A stretch of DNA of 34,738 nt from Clostridia bacterium (GTDB lineage: Bacteria > Bacillota > Clostridia > Saccharofermentanales > Saccharofermentanaceae): NCBI GenBank assembly GCA_024403755.1, contig JAKSRF010000013.1:1-34738 (forward strand), written 5' to 3'. Numbering within the stretch: position 1 is the stretch's first letter; every line of letters starts with the position of its first letter. The notes beneath the pieces are model-generated. The model worked only from the letters and a program-made list of their open reading frames with translations. It had not been told where the DNA came from and did no database searches. This document shows positions 17,060 to 26,024 of this stretch, piece by piece. The position numbers and the translations under genes were made by a program.

Positions 17060-17575
17060 ATGAAGATTTTTAAGAAAACCGTTTTGTTTACATTTACTGT
17101 GGCTATGGTATTGTCAATGACTGCCTGTGGCAAGAGTTTTAAACAAATTGATGAAGATAAGTTTGAGGATGGCCTTAAGGTGCTTAAACTTGATGATGAA
17201 ATGAATGAATATGATGAGGATGATTATCTGGATGACGATATGACCTATAAGGCATATGTCTATGATGATAATAAGGCATATATTTATATGGAGTTTGAGG
17301 ATGAGGAGGCCGCAAAGGATTATTTTGAAGATAATTACTACGAAGATTTTGAGGATTATCTTTTAGATGAGGAATTTGAAGGCGAGGAGTCACATAAGCT
17401 TAAGAAAGACACCGGTTATATTCTCTTTAACGGTGAAGAAGAGGGGGATGATGTTTACGGTGGTATTTTCCTTAAAGGTGAAACTATTGTAGTAGCCGAG
17501 GCAGGTTCTACAAAAAAGAGTGCCATGAAGGATATCAATGCATTCCTCGATGAGATTGGTTATCCAAAGCCTTAA
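17060..17575 (+). CDS. Acidic lipoprotein, paralogue of the preceding gene
   Basis: A 171-residue lipoprotein, lipobox M-T-A-C then GKSFKQID. It matches the preceding gene along its length: acidic helices with YMEFEDEEAAKDYFED, a DTGYILFNGE turn, YGGIFLKGETIVVAE, and the identical ending IGYPKP. It is even more Asp/Glu-rich in its first third. Ribosome site GGAGGG (17049-17054) before the ATG. No domain that I can name. Its own promoter and terminator imply independent expression of each copy. Confidence 0.78.
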   Translation: MKIFKKTVLFTFTVAMVLSMTACGKSFKQIDEDKFEDGLKVLKLDDEMNEYDEDDYLDDDMTYKAYVYDDNKAYIYMEFEDEEAAKDYFEDNYYEDFEDYLLDEEFEGEESHKLKKDTGYILFNGEEEGDDVYGGIFLKGETIVVAEAGSTKKSAMKDINAFLDEIGYPKP

Positions 17576-17603
17576 TTTGTGATTTTAAAAATTTAGTAAA
17601 AAT

Positions 17604-17636
17604 AAACTGTCGGCCGGAAATGACCGACAGTTTTTG
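17604..17636 (+). terminator. Rho-independent terminator after third lipoprotein gene
   Basis: Perfect 10-bp stem AAACTGTCGG/CCGACAGTTT (17604-17613, 17624-17633) with a T tail. The A run on the 5' side may let it also serve the convergent GH31 gene. Confidence 0.85.
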
Positions 17637-17696
17637 TGCAAAGAAATTGTTGTTATATAGAATTTGGAGCATATAATCGCATTTATGATGAATTTA

Positions 17697-19991
17697 CTAA
17701 CCTAAAGTAATCAGAAGCTCATCCGAATTAAACTCGATCAGTGTACCGGTTGTATTGGCAGTAGGTATGCCGTCACTGGTGCTTACAACATTTTTTATGC
17801 CGACAAGCATGAGGCGTTTTGTCTCATTAAATCCACGAGTTAAAACTTTGATTTTGTTGCCCAACTTGAGTATATTAATTATTCCGCTTGATTGCATATC
17901 TGATGAGTATATTTCGGTTCCTGCTACTTTGTTGTCCTGCAATTCATATATCATAAATGTAATGCTAGTCAGTAAATTATGCGACAGCTGACGATCTGTT
18001 CCGCTTCCTTCTGATGAAACATTGGTGTTCTTAAGAGGTACAACAGAGTTGGAACGTACAAAAACCTGTGCTTTGGAGTATTGGTTGCCCATAGGAAGGT
18101 AGTTAACAAGCCCAGGTCCTTTTATTTTTGTGTTGCTTAAAATTTCAGTCCACATTCCGCTCGGAAGATAGAAACCGTTGTTCTCGTTATTGTTAAGAGG
18201 CATTGAAGGTACAATGAGAAGATTACTTCCCAACATATACTCATAATCGATTAATGCACAATTCGCATCCTCTGAGAACTCAAGTGACATCGGCCTGATT
18301 GTCGGTACAGCATATAGATTTGAATCTCCTGATGCAGCGTACAGGTACGGCATAAGACTTGACTTAAGATTGTTATATATCTTGAGGTTATTCAGCACAT
18401 TTGCATCAGCTCCGACCAAATCCTTGTTACTGTAGTCAGAAATAAATCGTGTGTGCGGCATCAGAATGCCGTTAATTGCAAGTGCGGTGTAACTCTCATT
18501 GATTGAATCCGAATTGCTGTCACCGACAGAAATGCTGGCACTCATATATTCAGCATATGACGGAATATCAAAATTTATACCGTCATATCCGCAAAAAGCA
18601 CACTGCAGAGCATTAATCAGATTACGTCTTATATATTCTGCACAGTTAATTGAATTAGCATTCATGTCACTCGTTATATTGTGAAGCGGAATGCTGTTGG
18701 ATTCAATATTACCGTGGGAGGAAACTATGAAAGAATCAATAATTCCTTTATAACGCTGAGTAGTCTCATAAAAGGCTTCATTTATGCTCTTTGAGAACTG
18801 ATTATTTATATCGCTGAGCTCATAATTTCCGCGGAAATTATATTCTATGTCCGGATGGTTAATATAATTAAAGTCAAAATCGCATTCCAGAATATCAGCA
18901 CCCGCTCTCAGCAATGCATCCATTTTCAGTTGTAAATAGGCTCTCGGTGCTATATGAGTAAAATCCAGAATAGCAAAGGACTCGTTTCCTACATCAAAGA
19001 CAACAATGTCATTATTCTTATCCTTTACAAGTGTGTTATTTTCAACACATTCATCAAATTCCGTTGAAGTAACCGAGATGTACGGATTGACTGTAACTCC
19101 GAGAAGGATTCCTCTGTCGTGAAGCTTACGGCTGAATAAAACTGAATCACTGAACCTGGTATTATCAAATACAAAACCCAACTTACTCTTGTAAGGAAGA
19201 TATGAGTATCCCAGGTATATGGTTCTTATATTCATTCCGGATTGAATAAGTGTATCTACACAAGAAAGAATCTCGTTCGGAGTAATATCGTAATTATCTC
19301 TGAATTTGATTGCCGTACCGAATGAAGAAGCCGGTGCTACAGAACAAATACTGCATGTATCAAGATAAGTTTTGAGAACATTTTTAGTGTTATCACCGAC
19401 AAAGAATATAAACTCGAATTTTTCATCATTGTTATCACTAACAATAGTGTTTTCGCGTAATGTACCGAACGATAATGCGCTTGGTTTTATGCTGTTTATG
19501 AATATTCCGAAATTATCGGAAGACATAAAAAAAGGAGATACGGCAGGAGTTGAAGACGATGATGATAATACAAGTTCCGTACCGTTTAAAATAAGCGTTG
19601 AGGCATCATTCCCCATTCCGTAGAAAACAGTATTAGGGTTATACGTAAAAGAGGAATCGGTATATTGGGTAACAAGGGTTCTGTTCATATAACGATAATC
19701 AATTTGCCAGTTTCCTTTTTTGTGAATTAATATTTCAAACATTCCGGATTTAACTGTCAGAAGATTGTCGTCTTGCTCTATGTTGAATGAACTGTAATTT
19801 TTTGTTTGCACACTGTATTCGCAATGTCTTTTTTTATGCTTACCTCTGGTTGATACCACTTTTATGGCATTAGGACCGCAAAATGAGAAATCTACGGTCA
19901 TTCTTCCACAGTCATTTTTTCCTACTTCAAGATGCAAACAATTATCACGCACATCTACACCAAAGATGTCGTGAGGAACATACTCAACCAT
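17697..19991 (-). CDS. Divergent glycoside hydrolase family 31 protein (alpha-glucosidase/alpha-xylosidase type)
   Basis: A 764-residue protein without signal peptide, so probably cytoplasmic. Layout follows GH31: N-terminal beta domain (with FYGMGND where family members have Y-G-x-G-E), a TIM barrel, and C-terminal beta domains (LMPYLYAASG, RPMSLEF, YMLGSNLLIVPSMP, GFYLPSGMWTE). The likely nucleophile is D371 in ECDFDF and the likely acid/base is D442 in NITSDMN; their spacing of 71 is close to that of E. coli YicI. The usual KTDFGE and FWSHDIGGF motifs are changed (GINFDIPSY here), so the protein is divergent and its substrate, or even activity, is uncertain. The ATG at 19991 has GAGG eight bases upstream; a GTG at 20000 is the alternative. 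Divergent from the ADH-like gene. Confidence 0.75.
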   Translation of the reverse strand: MVEYVPHDIFGVDVRDNCLHLEVGKNDCGRMTVDFSFCGPNAIKVVSTRGKHKKRHCEYSVQTKNYSSFNIEQDDNLLTVKSGMFEILIHKKGNWQIDYRYMNRTLVTQYTDSSFTYNPNTVFYGMGNDASTLILNGTELVLSSSSSTPAVSPFFMSSDNFGIFINSIKPSALSFGTLRENTIVSDNNDEKFEFIFFVGDNTKNVLKTYLDTCSICSVAPASSFGTAIKFRDNYDITPNEILSCVDTLIQSGMNIRTIYLGYSYLPYKSKLGFVFDNTRFSDSVLFSRKLHDRGILLGVTVNPYISVTSTEFDECVENNTLVKDKNNDIVVFDVGNESFAILDFTHIAPRAYLQLKMDALLRAGADILECDFDFNYINHPDIEYNFRGNYELSDINNQFSKSINEAFYETTQRYKGIIDSFIVSSHGNIESNSIPLHNITSDMNANSINCAEYIRRNLINALQCAFCGYDGINFDIPSYAEYMSASISVGDSNSDSINESYTALAINGILMPHTRFISDYSNKDLVGADANVLNNLKIYNNLKSSLMPYLYAASGDSNLYAVPTIRPMSLEFSEDANCALIDYEYMLGSNLLIVPSMPLNNNENNGFYLPSGMWTEILSNTKIKGPGLVNYLPMGNQYSKAQVFVRSNSVVPLKNTNVSSEGSGTDRQLSHNLLTSITFMIYELQDNKVAGTEIYSSDMQSSGIINILKLGNKIKVLTRGFNETKRLMLVGIKNVVSTSDGIPTANTTGTLIEFNSDELLITLG

Positions 19992-20060
19992 CTTTTTCAC
20001 CTCGAAAATGTAATTTATTGTGTTTTGTTTAATAATTACATTATAAACTAAAATGCGTGT

Positions 20061-20066
20061 TATAAT
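20061..20066 (+). promoter_or_regulatory. Candidate -10 element for the ADH-like/cca unit
   Basis: A consensus TATAAT in the short region between the divergent GH31 and ADH-like genes. The -35 is not clear; TTACAT at 20036 would give a 19-base spacer. A 6-bp inverted repeat TGTAAT/ATTACA (20009-20014, 20035-20040) lies beside it. Confidence 0.4.
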
Positions 20067-20131
20067 ATTCGGTATAGATTAAATTTATATTTCACAGAAA
20101 TGTCAAATAAGGAAAAACTTGCGAGGTGTTT

Positions 20132-21316
20132 ATGACAACTAACAAACAGTTTACTAAATACTTGGCACATGATGAAGACTTGGTGCAAAGTGTATATGTC
20201 GGCAGTGAGTCTGATTATGCGGTTATTCCGGAATTGAAAAAACGAGGCACAAAACGAATACTGTTTATGTGTGACAGTATTACTCGACGTCAGCGCGAAT
20301 TTGACATTATTATTGATCGCTATAAAGATGCTGGCTTCAGAGTATTCGTTTATTGCCGTGTTGACAGTTATACAACCAATCGTGATGTTGAAGGCGGACT
20401 GAAGATTTACAGAGAATATAATTGTGACACTATCTTTGTTGTCGGAGGCAATGCTGACATATATTGTGCGAAATTAGTTGCTGCAAGAGCATCGGATCCT
20501 GAGAAGGATTTATCGATGTTTGTAGGAATTAATAAGATTAAACGTAAGAAGACATGTATTGTATGTTTAGCAACGATTTGTAATGTGGCTGTGTCCGACA
20601 GTTATTCAGTGTATTATGATACCAATAATAATACACTTAATTTCCTTGTCAGCAACAAACTGATACCTGATATTGCGTTATTGGGAAGTGATTTGTTTAT
20701 GCGTAACAGTATGGACGAGATTAACAGGAGTATCCTTATGTCTCTGTGTACGGGAATAGAATCATATCTCAGCGATTACACTGACCGGTATGTTGAATAT
20801 AAGGCTTGTGCACTTAACAGTTGTCTTGGTTTTTTGAATACAATAGACAAATTCATTAATAATACATCTAAGACCTATTATCAGGAAAAGTTGTTGGTTG
20901 CAGGTTATTATGCCGGAATTGCTTCGCGCAAAGCAGGTATCGGTGCAGCAAGAATTATTATGCATGTACTTATAAACATGTATGGTATGGAGTACAGATT
21001 GATGTTGGATGAATACTTTCCGCAGGTTATTCAGGCGATGATGGCGTTAGATAATCATGGTTTGGCTGATTTATCACGCAAAACTTATTTCAGTACTATG
21101 AGCAGCGATGATAAGAATGCTTCGCAGGCCTTGCTTGATGGTTTGTTCAGAATATATAAGAAAGCCGGAACAAAGAAGAATAAGTATGTGATTTCTTCAA
21201 AAGATGTAAATAAACTAGAGAGCATGATAGTAAAAGAACTCAATGTATACGGCCTTAACGGTATTTTGTCATCTAAGAGCATTTATCAGATTCTATCACC
21301 GTATATAGTTGACTGA
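20132..21316 (+). CDS. Iron-dependent alcohol dehydrogenase-like protein lacking the metal site
   Basis: A 394-residue protein whose layout follows the iron-containing (group III) alcohol dehydrogenases: an N-terminal nucleotide-binding half (KRILFMCDSI, then VGGNADIYCAK where the family has GGGSxxDxAK) and a C-terminal helical half (IPDIALLGSDLF, LCTGIESYLSD, AARIIMHVLINMYGMEY). Aligned by eye, the four usual metal ligands (Asp, His of D-A-L-T-H, then two His) are replaced by Met, Thr, Arg and Tyr, and the conserved Asp of the GGGS motif by Tyr. It is therefore probably not a working dehydrogenase. It ends ten bases before cca, so the two are likely cotranscribed. Start: ATG at 20132 with GCGAGG just upstream; a GTG at 20126 is an alternative. 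Fold assignment moderate; function unknown. Confidence 0.65.
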   Translation: MTTNKQFTKYLAHDEDLVQSVYVGSESDYAVIPELKKRGTKRILFMCDSITRRQREFDIIIDRYKDAGFRVFVYCRVDSYTTNRDVEGGLKIYREYNCDTIFVVGGNADIYCAKLVAARASDPEKDLSMFVGINKIKRKKTCIVCLATICNVAVSDSYSVYYDTNNNTLNFLVSNKLIPDIALLGSDLFMRNSMDEINRSILMSLCTGIESYLSDYTDRYVEYKACALNSCLGFLNTIDKFINNTSKTYYQEKLLVAGYYAGIASRKAGIGAARIIMHVLINMYGMEYRLMLDEYFPQVIQAMMALDNHGLADLSRKTYFSTMSSDDKNASQALLDGLFRIYKKAGTKKNKYVISSKDVNKLESMIVKELNVYGLNGILSSKSIYQILSPYIVD

Positions 21317-21326
21317 TGGTAACGAG

Positions 21327-22691
21327 ATGAAATATTTGCATTTAATTCCGAATTATTGTTTGAAAGCATTGAATATTCTTAACGGCAGCGGTTATGAAGC
21401 CTATGCTGTCGGAGGTGCCGTTCGTGATATACTTATGAATCGTGATCCTCATGATTTTGATATTGCTACCTCAGCTTTACCTGACGAGATTATAACAGTC
21501 ATGTCGATGCATAATATTAAAACTGTCGATATGGCAAAGAAGCATGGTACAATAACTGCGGTTATCGACGGGAACAATGTAGAAATAACAACATATCGTG
21601 TTGACGGTGAATATGTTGATAACAGACATCCTCAGGAAGTTGAATTTACAACGAATATAGCTTTGGATGTAGCAAGACGTGATTTTACGATGAACGCGCT
21701 GTATTTTTCTTCTGACGGAACAATTGTTGATTTGAACGGCGGAACAGAAGATATAAGGGCAAAACGGATTCGTGCAGTAGGTAATGCCGAGATACGTTTT
21801 GAAGAGGATGCACTTCGTATAATGCGCGGTTTAAGATTTGCTTCAGAACTGGGATTTGATATAGAAGCTCAGACAGAACAGGCAATGTTTAATAAAAAAG
21901 CCTTACTTCGTAATATTTCAGGTGAACGCCTTTATTCGGAGTTTACCAAATTAGTAATTGCTCCGTATGCTTCAGGTATTATTAGGCAGTATACCGATAT
22001 CTTTGCTGAATTCTGTCCGTCTTTACTTAAAGCTCGCGGATTTGAACAGAATTCTTCATATCATGACAAGGACGTATTGGAACATATTTTGGCTGTTCTT
22101 GACAGTATTCCGTTGACGGACGGTTGTCGCGATGTGACGTTGGCTTATGCTGCACTGTGCCATGATTTGGGTAAGCCCTATGTATATAAAACTGATGAGA
22201 ACGGTGTAGGACATATGAAAGGGCATGCCGAGGTAAGTCTGAAAATATGGGATGAGTTGGCAGACCGTTTTAAAGTGGATAATAAGTTAAGAGCAGATGT
22301 ATCGGAACTGATAAAGTATCATGATACTTTTCCTGAACCTGAACAAAAATCTGTACACAGATTTATGCTTCACCATACGGAAGAAAATTTATTTAAGCTT
22401 CATATATTACAGAAAGCAGATTTGTCCGCTCATACTGCCAAGGCTTCAGGTCGTGTTGAGAAGCTTGCTGTGATAATGGATTTGGAACAGAAAATTCGTA
22501 ATAAAAATTTGGTTCTTTCCCGAAAAGATTTAGCTGTAAGCGGAAAGGATCTTATAGACATCGGGATAAATCCCGGTCCGCAAATGGGTAGTACAATTGA
22601 CGCGTTGTTAGAAGCGGTGATAGACGGTGCGGTAGAAAATAATCCTTCTTCGTTACTCTCATATGCTTTGAAGTATCGATTTAACTCGTGA
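21327..22691 (+). CDS. cca: CCA tRNA nucleotidyltransferase
   Basis: A 454-residue class II nucleotidyltransferase of the CCA-adding/poly(A) polymerase family, which repairs or completes tRNA 3' ends. Visible: the catalytic head AVGGAVRDILM (residues 27-37) and DFD (D43, D45), the ERRDFT-type motif ARRDFTMNALYF, EEDALRIMRGLRFASELGF in the neck, and a C-terminal HD domain (LCHDLGKP) with GHAEVS. The HD domain is common in bacterial CCA enzymes. The ATG at 21327 avoids overlap with the upstream gene; an in-frame TTG at 21309 overlaps it by eight bases. No strong ribosome site, so translation may be coupled to the upstream gene. Poly(A) polymerase activity cannot be excluded by eye, but the form fits CCA addition. 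Confidence 0.88.
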   Translation: MKYLHLIPNYCLKALNILNGSGYEAYAVGGAVRDILMNRDPHDFDIATSALPDEIITVMSMHNIKTVDMAKKHGTITAVIDGNNVEITTYRVDGEYVDNRHPQEVEFTTNIALDVARRDFTMNALYFSSDGTIVDLNGGTEDIRAKRIRAVGNAEIRFEEDALRIMRGLRFASELGFDIEAQTEQAMFNKKALLRNISGERLYSEFTKLVIAPYASGIIRQYTDIFAEFCPSLLKARGFEQNSSYHDKDVLEHILAVLDSIPLTDGCRDVTLAYAALCHDLGKPYVYKTDENGVGHMKGHAEVSLKIWDELADRFKVDNKLRADVSELIKYHDTFPEPEQKSVHRFMLHHTEENLFKLHILQKADLSAHTAKASGRVEKLAVIMDLEQKIRNKNLVLSRKDLAVSGKDLIDIGINPGPQMGSTIDALLEAVIDGAVENNPSSLLSYALKYRFNS

Positions 22692-23075
22692 CGCGTTTAC
22701 AAACTGTTAACAAAACAACTTGTTCCCAAACCAACCGAACAATAATATCAAACATCCTAAAAATAATTTGTTGTTTGTCGGAAAAGTATTCTCGATTTAC
22801 AAATATGAATGCGGAGAAATCCCTTAACAGCGGTGTTTAACGCTGTTCTGCAGTTTATTTTGCGATGTGTTTTTTAATATTTTTTCTAAATTGTAAACTC
22901 AAGGTAACTAATAAATTATCTAATGATTTGTTTACAAAAAACATGATAAAAACAGCGAAATATGGCGAAAATGTGAAGATAAAGCATAGAATTGTGTCAT
23001 ATGCACTGATATAATTAAACCATAAGCAAACAATCTTTATTGGTTATAGAAATTCGTGAAAGTGAGGTTGCAGTT
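22692..23075. other. Intergenic region between cca and the prepilin gene
   Basis: About 380 AT-rich bases. A 7-bp hairpin AACAGCG/CGCTGTT (22826-22832, 22841-22847) may end the cca transcript, although its T tail is poor. A TATAAT at 23010-23015 is a candidate -10 for the prepilin gene; the -35 is weak. I see no RNA gene or coding sequence. Confidence 0.4.
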
Positions 23076-23966
23076 ATGAAGAAGTTAAATGATACGAGTA
23101 AAAAGGGTTTTACATTATTAGAGATGATGTTGACAGTAGCAATAATGGCTATAGTTTTGGCTTCGGTTGCAGCCGGAATTAATTCTTATATTGATTCAGC
23201 AAATTATGCTAAAGAACAGGATGGTGTTGCCAATGATATGTATGAGCAGGCCAGACTTCAGATTAACAATATTTTAGGCGACGGTAGTTATTCATATGAT
23301 TATGGCGGAGGTAATCCTGATTTCGCAGGTGCACCGGTTCCTCCTGCACCACTTCCTGGTGGCGGTGCTTCCCCGACAGCAGCACCTGAACCGACTACAG
23401 TACCTGTACCACCTGCAGATGGTGGCTCCGGTGGAACGCCTTCAATGACACCTTCAATGGGCGGCGGTTCTTCAGGCGGAAGCATATTACCGGATGCTTC
23501 ATCGGTTACACCTACAGCAGCACCTACAGCAGCTCCTACAGCAGCTCCTACAGCGACTCCTTCATCAGGAGGTTCAAGCGGTGGTAGCAGTGTTACTACA
23601 ACAATTCCTCCGGATTTACTTGGTGACGGTGTTCCGCAGTCAGACGGTACTATCTTATATGGTCAAAACGTAAAGGTTGATCCTACAAGATTAACCAAGA
23701 CAGGCAAGGGCGTCAACAACATCAAAGTATTGCCGGATGGTTCATATACATTAACATTGCAGAATGATCAGTGGAATACACTTGATTGTAAGATTGAGAT
23801 TAATGTTGGCGCTGACGGTAAGATAACGTTTACAGGCGGTTCGGGTGCCGGCAAGTATGTATTGAACGGATTTCCACAAGAATTGTGGAAGAGCGATTCG
23901 TTTGTATTAGGCCAGCAGGAGATTGACTATTTGAGTAAAGAATATGGTGTTACTATTATTGCATAA
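23076..23966 (+). CDS. Type IV prepilin-like protein with Pro/Thr/Ala linker
   Basis: A 296-residue protein starting with a class III (prepilin) signal: KKG11 followed by F12-T-L-L-E16, with the glutamate at +5 of the mature protein, then a hydrophobic helix to about residue 35. A long low-complexity region (about residues 75-180) rich in Pro, Gly, Ser, Thr and Ala includes four near-perfect PTAA/PTAT repeats around 23511-23554. The C-terminal ~110 residues form a probable beta-rich globular domain that I do not recognise. A prepilin peptidase would be needed to process it, and none is nearby, nor are assembly ATPase genes. Start at 23076 supported by GAGG eight bases upstream; an in-frame TTG at 23040 is less likely. 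Confidence 0.78.
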   Translation: MKKLNDTSKKGFTLLEMMLTVAIMAIVLASVAAGINSYIDSANYAKEQDGVANDMYEQARLQINNILGDGSYSYDYGGGNPDFAGAPVPPAPLPGGGASPTAAPEPTTVPVPPADGGSGGTPSMTPSMGGGSSGGSILPDASSVTPTAAPTAAPTAAPTATPSSGGSSGGSSVTTTIPPDLLGDGVPQSDGTILYGQNVKVDPTRLTKTGKGVNNIKVLPDGSYTLTLQNDQWNTLDCKIEINVGADGKITFTGGSGAGKYVLNGFPQELWKSDSFVLGQQEIDYLSKEYGVTIIA

Positions 23967-23998
23967 TTGGTATATCAGTCTTTTTTCTATAACCGAAA

Positions 23999-24033
23999 TA
24001 GGGGTCCGACAAGAAATTGTCGGCCCTTATTTT
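23999..24033 (+). terminator. Rho-independent terminator after the prepilin gene
   Basis: Stem GGGTCCGACAA/TTGTCGG-CCC with one bulged base, followed by TTATTTT. Confidence 0.75.
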
Positions 24034-24182
24034 AAATAAGAATAGTAAACAAACTCACGAATATAGACAACTCGAATAATATATCGAAAAAAATGTTGAT
24101 ATTTTTTGGCAAGATACTAATAAATCTTCATATAAGGTGATATAATATTTCTACTAGAAAAAACATGTAGGAGTTTACTGAA

Positions 24183-25793
24183 ATGAAGAAGTGTCCAGTG
24201 TGTGGTGTTATGATGGGAGACAATGTTGCACGTTGTTCAATGTGTAAATTTGATTTCCAAAAGGCCTCTTTGGGGGAATCTGAGCAGGCAGTAGCAGAAG
24301 CTAAGAGACAAATGGCTCAGAAAGAGGAACAGGCATTAGCCAGAGCTGAAGCTAAGAAGAGTGAGGAAGAGAAGCATCTTGCAGAACTTAAGGGAAAGAT
24401 TAATGCTGAGATTGCAACACTTACAGCTCAATTTGAATCAGAGAAGTTACGTCTTGAGTCTGAGTATGCTGCTATGCAGAAGCAGGCAATAGATGATAAG
24501 TTGTCAATCGAGAAGGAACTTGCAGAGAAGAGAGAGGAGCTTGAGGTAACTCGTTCAGCGTTGACAAAGGCTCAACATGAAGTTCAGTTTATAGAAGAGG
24601 ATACTAAAGCACGAGCTCAGAAGGAATACGATGAGATGATTGAACTTGCAAAGCAGGAACAACAGAGAATCGTAACTGAAGCTCAACAACAGACAGAGAA
24701 GTTAGCCATTGAGGTTGAGAAAGAATATAATGCCGTAATGGAAGAGCGTGATGCTATGAGAGCTGAGACGCTTGCTGCAAAGGAAGAGTGCGAGAAGTAC
24801 AAACAACAGTGTGCTGACAAGGAGAATGAGGCAAAGCTTATTGATCAGCAAATTGCTCAGTTGCAGGCTGATTTTGAGAAGGAGAAGGTAAGAATTCAGG
24901 AGGAATCACAGAAGATTTCAATGGAACAAGCCGGAGAAGCTCTTAAAATCAGAGATCAGGCTGAGGCAGAACGTTTGCAGATAGAGGAAGAGAAGAAAGC
25001 AATTATTGCTGATATTGAGCAACGTCAAAAAGATGCACAGGCAGAACTTGATGATCTTGTAAGTCAGGCTAAGGTTGTAATAGCCGAGGCTGAAGAGGCT
25101 GCTGCAAAACGTGATGAGATGAAAGCTATAATTGATGAAGCCAAGAAGGTTGAAGAACAAAGAGCAGGATTGGAAGCTCAGATTGCACAAATGACAGCTG
25201 ATATCGACAGCGGAAATGAGAAGCTTGCTTCGATTGCCGATCAGTATGATCAAGCTCAGCGAATTATTAAGGATTCCGAGAATGCAACTGTTCAAGCACA
25301 GGCGCTTGCTGAGGAAATTATCCTTGATGCTGAGAAGAGAGCAGTATTCCTCAAGGAAGTATCACTTAGTGAGAGTGATAAAGGAAAAATGCAGAAACTT
25401 ATCGAAACAAAAGATGAACAGATTAAGGAGTTACAGATGGAAAAGGATGAGTTGGATAAGAAAATTGCTGATTTGGAAGGAGCAATTAAAAATCTTGAAC
25501 AACAGATTGCTGAGGCAAAAACACTGCCAGCTGCTATTTCCGAGCAAGGTCCGAAAGAATATAGCGTAGAGGTTGTATCACATAAATCTACCGGTGAGGT
25601 TGACAGTGAAGGCATAGGACGTATTCTTTCCAGAAAATCAGCCGATGGTTGGAAGCTTAATACTGTTATAAATGATGAGGGCGGCAAGCTTCAGGCTTCA
25701 CTGGGTACAGAGTCAGCATCTTCGTTGTCAATGGGTGCATTTTCTGCTAAAGAAGATCGAGTAATCTTGATTTTTGAGAGATTCAAGAAGTGA
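24183..25793 (+). CDS. Zinc-ribbon, long coiled-coil, DUF4177-like protein
   Basis: A 536-residue protein with three parts. Residues 1-25 form a zinc ribbon (C4-P-V-C7 and C18-S-M-C21). Residues about 35-460 are an almost unbroken coiled coil rich in Glu, Lys, Gln and Ala. Residues about 465-536 resemble DUF4177 (KEYSVEVVSH, then ILSRKSADGWKLNTVIN and an ending VILIFERF). No membrane segment or signal peptide, so it is probably cytoplasmic. The layout suggests a scaffold or filament-forming protein, but no function is known to me. Ribosome site AGGAG before the ATG at 24183; single gene between two terminators. Confidence 0.72.
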   Translation: MKKCPVCGVMMGDNVARCSMCKFDFQKASLGESEQAVAEAKRQMAQKEEQALARAEAKKSEEEKHLAELKGKINAEIATLTAQFESEKLRLESEYAAMQKQAIDDKLSIEKELAEKREELEVTRSALTKAQHEVQFIEEDTKARAQKEYDEMIELAKQEQQRIVTEAQQQTEKLAIEVEKEYNAVMEERDAMRAETLAAKEECEKYKQQCADKENEAKLIDQQIAQLQADFEKEKVRIQEESQKISMEQAGEALKIRDQAEAERLQIEEEKKAIIADIEQRQKDAQAELDDLVSQAKVVIAEAEEAAAKRDEMKAIIDEAKKVEEQRAGLEAQIAQMTADIDSGNEKLASIADQYDQAQRIIKDSENATVQAQALAEEIILDAEKRAVFLKEVSLSESDKGKMQKLIETKDEQIKELQMEKDELDKKIADLEGAIKNLEQQIAEAKTLPAAISEQGPKEYSVEVVSHKSTGEVDSEGIGRILSRKSADGWKLNTVINDEGGKLQASLGTESASSLSMGAFSAKEDRVILIFERFKK

Positions 25794-25826
25794 TTTTCAA
25801 CGATGAGTTATAAATAACTGAAATGT

Positions 25827-25856
25827 ACATCCTCGGTATTTTACCGAGGATGTTTT
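25827..25856 (+). terminator. Rho-independent terminator after the coiled-coil gene
   Basis: Perfect 12-bp stem ACATCCTCGGTA/TACCGAGGATGT (25827-25838, 25842-25853) with a 3-base loop and a TTTT tail. Confidence 0.88.
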
Positions 25857-25950
25857 CGTAGTAAGATTTCTACTTATGTTGTGGCGGCGTTATAAAAAAA
25901 GCATTCAACCGTTGGTTGAAAATTTCCGGTGAAATCAAAAGATGACATAC

Positions 25951-26000
25951 AAAAAGTCCGTATAATAACGAAGATATCGCATTATACGGACTTGTTTTTT
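25951..26000 (-). terminator. Terminator of the ABC exporter operon (bidirectional)
   Basis: 13-bp stem AAGTCCGTATAAT/ATTATACGGACTT (25954-25966, 25981-25993) with A and T runs on both sides; it lies about 30 bases beyond the stop codon of the minus-strand ABC gene. Confidence 0.82.
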
Positions 26001-26024
26001 TGCTGAACGCAGATAAGAGATTGT

